Assembly: GCA_023251455.1 (NCBI GenBank)
Contig: JAHEYT010000037.1
Coordinates: forward strand, 10,850-74,849
DNA: 64,000 nt
Direction: 5' to 3'
Source: Bacteroidota bacterium
GTDB lineage: Bacteria > Bacteroidota > Bacteroidia > Bacteroidales > Prolixibacteraceae
Numbering within the stretch: the first letter of the stretch is position 1; the number at the start of each line of letters is the position of its first letter. Position numbers and translations under genes: made by a program. The notes under the pieces were generated by a model. It worked only from the letters and a program-made list of their open reading frames with translations, was not told where the DNA came from and did no database searches. Shown here piece by piece: positions 60,290-64,000 of this stretch.

Positions 60290-60961
60290 CTAATTTGTAA
60301 TTTTCAAGTCAGCGAAATAGCCTTCGGTACCCACATCAACCCACAAACCAATCGCGCCGGAAGAATCGGCTCCATGCTTTAAATCGTTGACAATTAAGCT
60401 GGGTTGTGCAGCATCATTGATATACAACTGTGCCTTGGCATCTTTAACCGTGATTTTGATTTTAATCCACTCGTTAAGAACCATATCCGTGTATGATTCG
60501 TATTTTTCAGGCGAATCTTTTCTTAATCGGGAGAAGGGAAAATCAGGAAATGAAAAATACTGAATGGAGTGGTTTCTCCTGATTTGGTCGTCGGCCCGTG
60601 CATTGGTGGGACGGATGTAAATGCTTTCGAATTTAGAATTATCGTCATTTATCCGGAAAGCAACTCCAATAAAACCTCTTGAAAATTCCGGCGCATCGGG
60701 CAAAAGCCTGCTCAATACTAATACCTCGATCGTTCCGTTTTGAAAATTTATTCCTTTGATTTTCACAAATGTAGGCTGGTCAACTTCTTTTATTTCCTTG
60801 TTTTTCGTGACCTTAATTACCTCTTTGCCTTGCAGTTTCTCAACTGACATGGAAACCTGATTTGGTTCCAGCTTATCTTTTTCAAACCTGATAACCTGAG
60901 CGTTTAGCTTTAGTGTGCTAAAAACTAAAGCGCCAATGAATAAAAATCGGTATAGTTTCAT
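60290..60961 (-). CDS. Secreted LamG/DUF1080-like protein (paralogue B)
   Basis: A 223-residue exported protein with a signal peptide ending in LKLNAQ. The rest is a single jelly-roll (concanavalin-A-like) domain: KGINFQNGTIEVLVLSRL, GFIGVAFRINDDNSKFESIYIRPTNA, RRNHSIQYFSFPDF and EWIKIKITVKDAKAQLYINDAAQPSLIV. It shares the layout FxGxAF...F...YxRPxN...RxxHxIQY...P...EWxK...KAYIND (or LYIND) with the gene upstream, so the two are tandem paralogues; they lie 7 bases apart. No catalytic residue is obvious. It may bind or degrade sugar polymers. The ATG at 60961 is preferred to a start 15 codons upstream. Confidence 0.75.
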   Translation of the reverse strand: MKLYRFLFIGALVFSTLKLNAQVIRFEKDKLEPNQVSMSVEKLQGKEVIKVTKNKEIKEVDQPTFVKIKGINFQNGTIEVLVLSRLLPDAPEFSRGFIGVAFRINDDNSKFESIYIRPTNARADDQIRRNHSIQYFSFPDFPFSRLRKDSPEKYESYTDMVLNEWIKIKITVKDAKAQLYINDAAQPSLIVNDLKHGADSSGAIGLWVDVGTEGYFADLKITN

Positions 60962-60968
60962 AATCTGC

Positions 60969-61619
60969 TTATTTGTATTCAATTTTAATGGATTTAAAAT
61001 CAGCATTTAATCCAAATATACCAACTTTTCCATTTGAAATTTGATTGAGTTTTTCAACCACCAATGTAGGTGTATTTGAATCGTTAATATATGCTTTTAC
61101 CTGTTTTTCGTCCACAACAAGCGTTAGTTTAAACCACTCATCGGCTTTTGGCGGACTAGCAATGCCTTTTTCGTAAATGCCGTTGTACTTTACCCGTAGT
61201 ACCTGCCAGTCTAATTTTGGAAAATAAGCATATTGAATCATGTGGATCCGACGCAGTGAATCCGGGGTCTGGAAGTTAAACGGACGGCAATAAACCAAAT
61301 CAAAAATACTGTCACTCTGGGCATGAAAAGCCAGACCTGCAAAACTTCCCTGAAAAATGTCTTTCCCCCGGACCAATGCTTCAATTTTTCCTTGTTTGAA
61401 ATCATCGGCGGGCAGAAGAATCGCAGATCCAACCATTGCCTTACCTAACCGGATAAATTCAACATTGTCATCTTTTTCTGCAGTTATCACTCTGTTCTTT
61501 GCAATTAGTTGACCACATCTGTGCAAATCAGCCAAATTGTATTCAATTACTTTTTGGCCAACCAATAGGTTTGAAAAGATGAACAGGAACAATAACCACA
61601 GCAACGCAATTTTTTTCAT
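60969..61619 (-). CDS. Secreted LamG/DUF1080-like protein (paralogue A)
   Basis: A 216-residue exported protein with a signal peptide ending in NLLVGQ. The single jelly-roll domain contains FKQGKIEALVRGKD, GSFAGLAFHAQSDSIFDLVYCRPFNFQTPDSLRR, HMIQYAYFPKLDWQVLRVKYNGIYEKG and EWFKLTLVVDEKQVKAYINDSNTPTLVV. It is paralogous to the next gene downstream and translated just before it (7-base gap). The secreted beta-helix gene ends 27 bases upstream on the same strand, so beta-helix, A and B probably form one transcript. Function unknown; glycan binding is the obvious guess. Confidence 0.75.
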   Translation of the reverse strand: MKKIALLWLLFLFIFSNLLVGQKVIEYNLADLHRCGQLIAKNRVITAEKDDNVEFIRLGKAMVGSAILLPADDFKQGKIEALVRGKDIFQGSFAGLAFHAQSDSIFDLVYCRPFNFQTPDSLRRIHMIQYAYFPKLDWQVLRVKYNGIYEKGIASPPKADEWFKLTLVVDEKQVKAYINDSNTPTLVVEKLNQISNGKVGIFGLNADFKSIKIEYK

Positions 61620-61646
61620 TGAATATCTCGTTGTAAGTTGTTTGTT

Positions 61647-62738
61647 TTATTTTGTAAACAGACCTGCTCCTAATTCAGAACCCAATGTGCCCGGCACCAA
61701 ATGCAGATATTTGCGGTCGGTGGGATCTTCCACGATTTGCAAATTACCTTCTTTCTTCAGGACAACATTATTGCTAAGTTTCAAAAATGCGGGATCTGCC
61801 TTTTCGCCAAAACCAGCTGCTCCACCTCCCTTGTTGACTAATTCATTGTATCCAACAAACATAGAGTTCTCGATGGCAAACGTATTTTTTGCATCCTTAT
61901 TCAATACCCAAATTACGTTTACATTACTCATTACGTTGTTGTAGAATTTAAAATCTTCAGTGGTTGACCAAGTCCAAACCAATGCCCCATAGGTATTAAC
62001 ACAAAGATTGTGGTGCATTTTGGATTTGTCGGCAGGTGTATTCCACATGACTACAGCATCTTTGACACCATAAAACACACAATGATCGACTTCCAAAGCC
62101 CTTCCGGCAGATAGAATTCCCAAATGATTGGGCAGTGCAATTTTGTTTCCTAAAAACAAACATTGGGTCACTCTGAAATCTTCCAGATTTTTGCCGTCCC
62201 AAACAATCGGGTAATTTCTGATTAAAATATTTTTAAACGGACTTTCGTGTACCGGTTCGCCCATAATGCGCAATCCTTGAATGGTAACATGGCTTGTTTC
62301 AACCAGGATGCCATAGTTAAAAGCACCAGTCAGCTCTTTTTTGTCATTCTTTTCTTCAATATCGAATGGCATTGTTGAAACCATAACAGGCATATCTCCC
62401 GGATTCCAGCTTGCATCGTCTGGTAATTTTCCAGCACGGATAGTTAAACGGTCGGATTCGGAAAATTGCCATTTAGCAGAAGTAAACTTGGCTGTTTCGG
62501 CCATGCCATACACCCCTTTTGAAAGGTAAATCGTTATAGCTCCTTTTCCTTCCAGGTTATTTACTTTTTTGGCTGCTTCGCTCAACGACTTCAGAGGACT
62601 TTCTTTCGTTCCGGTATTTTGGTCATTGCCTGAATTGGCGTTAATGAAAATCTCTTTCGCGCCTTGAGCTTTAGCAGTTGTTCCTATTGTAAATAGGAAT
62701 GCAGTTAATGTGATTACGAGTAAAAATTTTGTCTTCAT
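61647..62738 (-). CDS. Secreted right-handed beta-helix protein
   Basis: A 363-residue exported protein with a signal peptide ending in TTAKAQ. The body is a parallel beta-helix of pectate-lyase type: FINANSGNDQNTGTKESPLKSLSEAAKKVNNLEGKGAITIYLSKGVY is the usual N-terminal cap and first turns, and GILVETSHVTIQGLRIMGEP, FRVTQCLFLGNKIAL, LEVDHCVFYGVKDAVVMWN, MHHNLCVNTYGALVW and FKFYNNVMSNVNVIWVL are successive coils. No pectate lyase catalytic Lys/Arg pattern is clear. It begins the three-gene secreted unit; the following paralogues are likely its partners. The ATG at 62738 starts the signal peptide; one nine codons upstream is less likely. Confidence 0.8.
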   Translation of the reverse strand: MKTKFLLVITLTAFLFTIGTTAKAQGAKEIFINANSGNDQNTGTKESPLKSLSEAAKKVNNLEGKGAITIYLSKGVYGMAETAKFTSAKWQFSESDRLTIRAGKLPDDASWNPGDMPVMVSTMPFDIEEKNDKKELTGAFNYGILVETSHVTIQGLRIMGEPVHESPFKNILIRNYPIVWDGKNLEDFRVTQCLFLGNKIALPNHLGILSAGRALEVDHCVFYGVKDAVVMWNTPADKSKMHHNLCVNTYGALVWTWSTTEDFKFYNNVMSNVNVIWVLNKDAKNTFAIENSMFVGYNELVNKGGGAAGFGEKADPAFLKLSNNVVLKKEGNLQIVEDPTDRKYLHLVPGTLGSELGAGLFTK

Positions 62739-62757
62739 GTTGTTTTTATTAGAGTTT

Positions 62758-63729
62758 TTATTCAATTAAAATAACCACCTTACCGTTGGCTTCGTTGTTT
62801 TCCATCAGCCGGTGTGCCTGGCCGATTTCAGATAAGGCAAATACTTTGGCGATGGCTGGCTGTAGTTTATGTTTTTTAATACGACTGAATATGTTGTCGA
62901 TAATTTTTTGAGTGGGGTAGTTGCTCGAAAAGCCGGTGAGGTAAACTCCTGAAGGAATATCTTTGATGGGGTAGAAATTTTCGATTGTTCCCTTTTTTCC
63001 CAGAATACCGGTAACACATACAATTCCATGAAGACTAACCATGCTCAGCGATTCGAACAGCGTGGCCGGACCAATAAGTTCCAACACTTTGGTTATCCCA
63101 CCGGGATAAAGATTGAGCAACTGGCTTTTTAAGGTGCCATCATCAATTAAAACGTGATCGGTTCCTTGCAACATCAAAAAATCACGTTTCCCTTCTTTAC
63201 GTGTTGAAGCCAGCACGGTTGCCCCAACACTTTTTGCAAGCTGAATGGATGCGAGTCCGGCAGCACTTGTTCCACCGCGAACGAGTAAAATATCTTCAGG
63301 AACCAGTTGCAGGCTGATAAAAAGTGAGCCGTAGGCCGTAAAATAGGTTTCAGGAATGGCAGCCAGTTCTTCCCAGGACAGGTTCGTTTCAACCGAAAAA
63401 ACATTCTTTGCCGGAATCAAGGCATATTCGGCATAACTGCCATCGAACGAGCGCCCCATGCCGCCCATTAGTGCCACTACTTTTTGTCCTTTGCTAAATG
63501 TACTATCAGGAGCATCAGCAATTTCGCCCACACATTCAATTCCAAGTACCCGAGGCAGTTTGATGTAAGGCGCATTCCCTTCATATTCACGCATCATCAG
63601 TTCCGATCGGTTAAGTCCAAACGCCTTTACTTTTATCAGTACCCAACCGGGTTTTACCTCCGGAACAGGTATTTCGCTGATGGTAAGTTCTTCAGGAGAA
63701 CATGTTTTGTATAGTACAACTGCTTTCAT
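62758..63729 (-). CDS. Zinc-type quinone/NADPH oxidoreductase (MDR superfamily)
   Basis: A 323-residue cytoplasmic protein. The N-terminal GroES-like part covers about 1-120 (LTISEIPVPEVKPGWVLIKVKAFGLNRSE), followed by the Rossmann cofactor domain with LVRGGTSAAGLASIQLAKSVGATVLASTRKEGKRDFL. The C-terminal GKVVILIE completes the fold. The catalytic-zinc Cys and His of alcohol dehydrogenases are not obvious, so it belongs to the quinone-reductase-like MDR group reducing quinones or enones with NADPH. Start is the ATG at 63729. It is in the same direction as the beta-helix gene, 19 bases upstream of its start. Confidence 0.88.
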   Translation of the reverse strand: MKAVVLYKTCSPEELTISEIPVPEVKPGWVLIKVKAFGLNRSELMMREYEGNAPYIKLPRVLGIECVGEIADAPDSTFSKGQKVVALMGGMGRSFDGSYAEYALIPAKNVFSVETNLSWEELAAIPETYFTAYGSLFISLQLVPEDILLVRGGTSAAGLASIQLAKSVGATVLASTRKEGKRDFLMLQGTDHVLIDDGTLKSQLLNLYPGGITKVLELIGPATLFESLSMVSLHGIVCVTGILGKKGTIENFYPIKDIPSGVYLTGFSSNYPTQKIIDNIFSRIKKHKLQPAIAKVFALSEIGQAHRLMENNEANGKVVILIE

Positions 63730-63752
63730 TTTTTAATCTTCAAATTTTCAAA

Positions 63753-64000
63753 TCAACTCACCTGTTTCCAGCATTGCGGATCGGTTCCGTAGAAATTACC
63801 GCTATATCCGTATGTTACAGCGGGGCACCCGCGGCAAAACCGCTTCAATTCGCATTTGCTGCATTTCTCGAATTTTTCGTAGTTGCGGAATTGATTCATC
63901 GGCTCCCCAGTGAAAATATCGAACAACTTTTCATTGAAAACATTCCCGATATTACTCTCGAACCGGCGGCAGGCATACACTTCGCCTTTGGGTAAAATGG
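63753..64000 (-). CDS. Radical SAM/SPASM protein, C-terminal end (cut by the window)
   Basis: The visible part, about 82 codons, is the 3' end of a gene whose start lies beyond 64000. The frame is open to the window edge. ILPKGEVYACRRFESNIGNV is the start of a SPASM domain; KCSKCELKRFCRGCPAVTYGYSG and GTDPQCWKQVS hold the remaining Cys (about seven in all) that bind the auxiliary 4Fe-4S clusters. The DPQCW end is typical of SPASM enzymes such as those maturing peptides or modifying proteins. The N-terminal radical SAM part with its CX3CX2C is outside the window, so the substrate is not predictable. It runs into the quinone oxidoreductase gene. Confidence 0.8.
   Translation of the reverse strand, partial: ILPKGEVYACRRFESNIGNVFNEKLFDIFTGEPMNQFRNYEKFEKCSKCELKRFCRGCPAVTYGYSGNFYGTDPQCWKQVS

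Noticed and set aside
1-64000. tRNA, rRNA, riboswitch, phage or insertion-sequence genes
   Set aside because: I looked through the spacers and found no cloverleaf, rRNA stretch, transposase, integrase or known riboswitch core. A covariance-model scan would be decisive and could not be run.

Overview
The window reads as a chromosomal segment of a free-living Bacteroidota (probably order Marinilabiliales, Prolixibacteraceae-like; the family is a guess from gene style, not a measurement). The support is a SusC/SusD pair with an ECF sigma factor and FecR, two intact proteins ending in type IX secretion (T9SS) sorting domains plus a relic of a third, DUF4382, DUF5063, DUF4159 and DUF5916 families typical of the phylum, and several genes preceded by the Bacteroidota -7 element TAnnTTTG rather than a Shine-Dalgarno-type leader. 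I see no rRNA, tRNA, CRISPR array, phage or insertion-sequence gene, and coding density is high.

Layout. 1-7.3 kb: tail of a DUF1080 hydrolase, a T9SS-sorted CotH-family protein, guaA, a NIPSNAP protein, an aberrant low-molecular-weight phosphatase/ArsC-like protein and an M13 peptidase lipoprotein. 7.4-14.7 kb: one gene for a 2432-residue mosaic surface protein (DNRLRE-like, IPT/TIG, BspA-type leucine-rich, GLUG, Fn3-like and MBG repeats, T9SS sorting domain), with a fragment of another T9SS sorting domain just upstream. 15.3-25.1 kb: membrane-bound AraC-type regulator, type II NADH dehydrogenase, then an L-arabinose block (GH97 glycosidase, araD, araB) followed by a YkuD L,D-transpeptidase and an aldose 1-epimerase lipoprotein. 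25.3-32.7 kb: cytochrome b561-like protein, esterase, DUF4382 lipoprotein, YdcF-like protein, DUF5916 outer-membrane protein and a BamA/TamA-like barrel. 32.7-39.6 kb: sigma-FecR-SusC-SusD nutrient-uptake operon on the minus strand. 39.6-48.6 kb: secreted YciI-like protein and MsrA, a second ECF sigma with a small membrane partner, metallophosphoesterase, SixA, RsmE, a GH43 with an altered acid residue, a Cys/Met-type PLP enzyme, DUF4159 protein, iron-sulfur-flavoprotein-like reductase and a small lipoprotein. 48.7-60.3 kb: YncE/phosphoesterase fusion, a tight DUF5063-exonuclease-RlmI operon, HtrA protease, a lipoprotein, MATE exporter and bifunctional GshF. 60.3-64 kb: two tandem paralogous secreted proteins, a secreted beta-helix protein, a zinc-type quinone oxidoreductase and the C-terminal end of a radical SAM/SPASM protein cut by the window edge.

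How they fit together. The arabinose block supplies kinase and 4-epimerase (ribulose to xylulose-5-phosphate) next to a retaining-type GH97 whose most economical role is releasing beta-L-arabinopyranose or alpha-D-galactose; the isomerase and transporter are not in this window. A TTAAACGTTTA palindrome occurs both in the ndh/GH97 divergent region and before araB, a candidate shared operator. The SusCD operon carries its own trans-envelope signalling genes (STN domain, FecR, sigma). No complete new defence or mobile system is visible. The most unusual items are the DUF5063-exonuclease-methyltransferase operon, the ECF sigma/four-helix membrane protein pair, the paralogous secreted pair with its beta-helix neighbour, residue changes in the ArsC-like and GH43 proteins, and several palindromic or heptad-like intergenic repeats.
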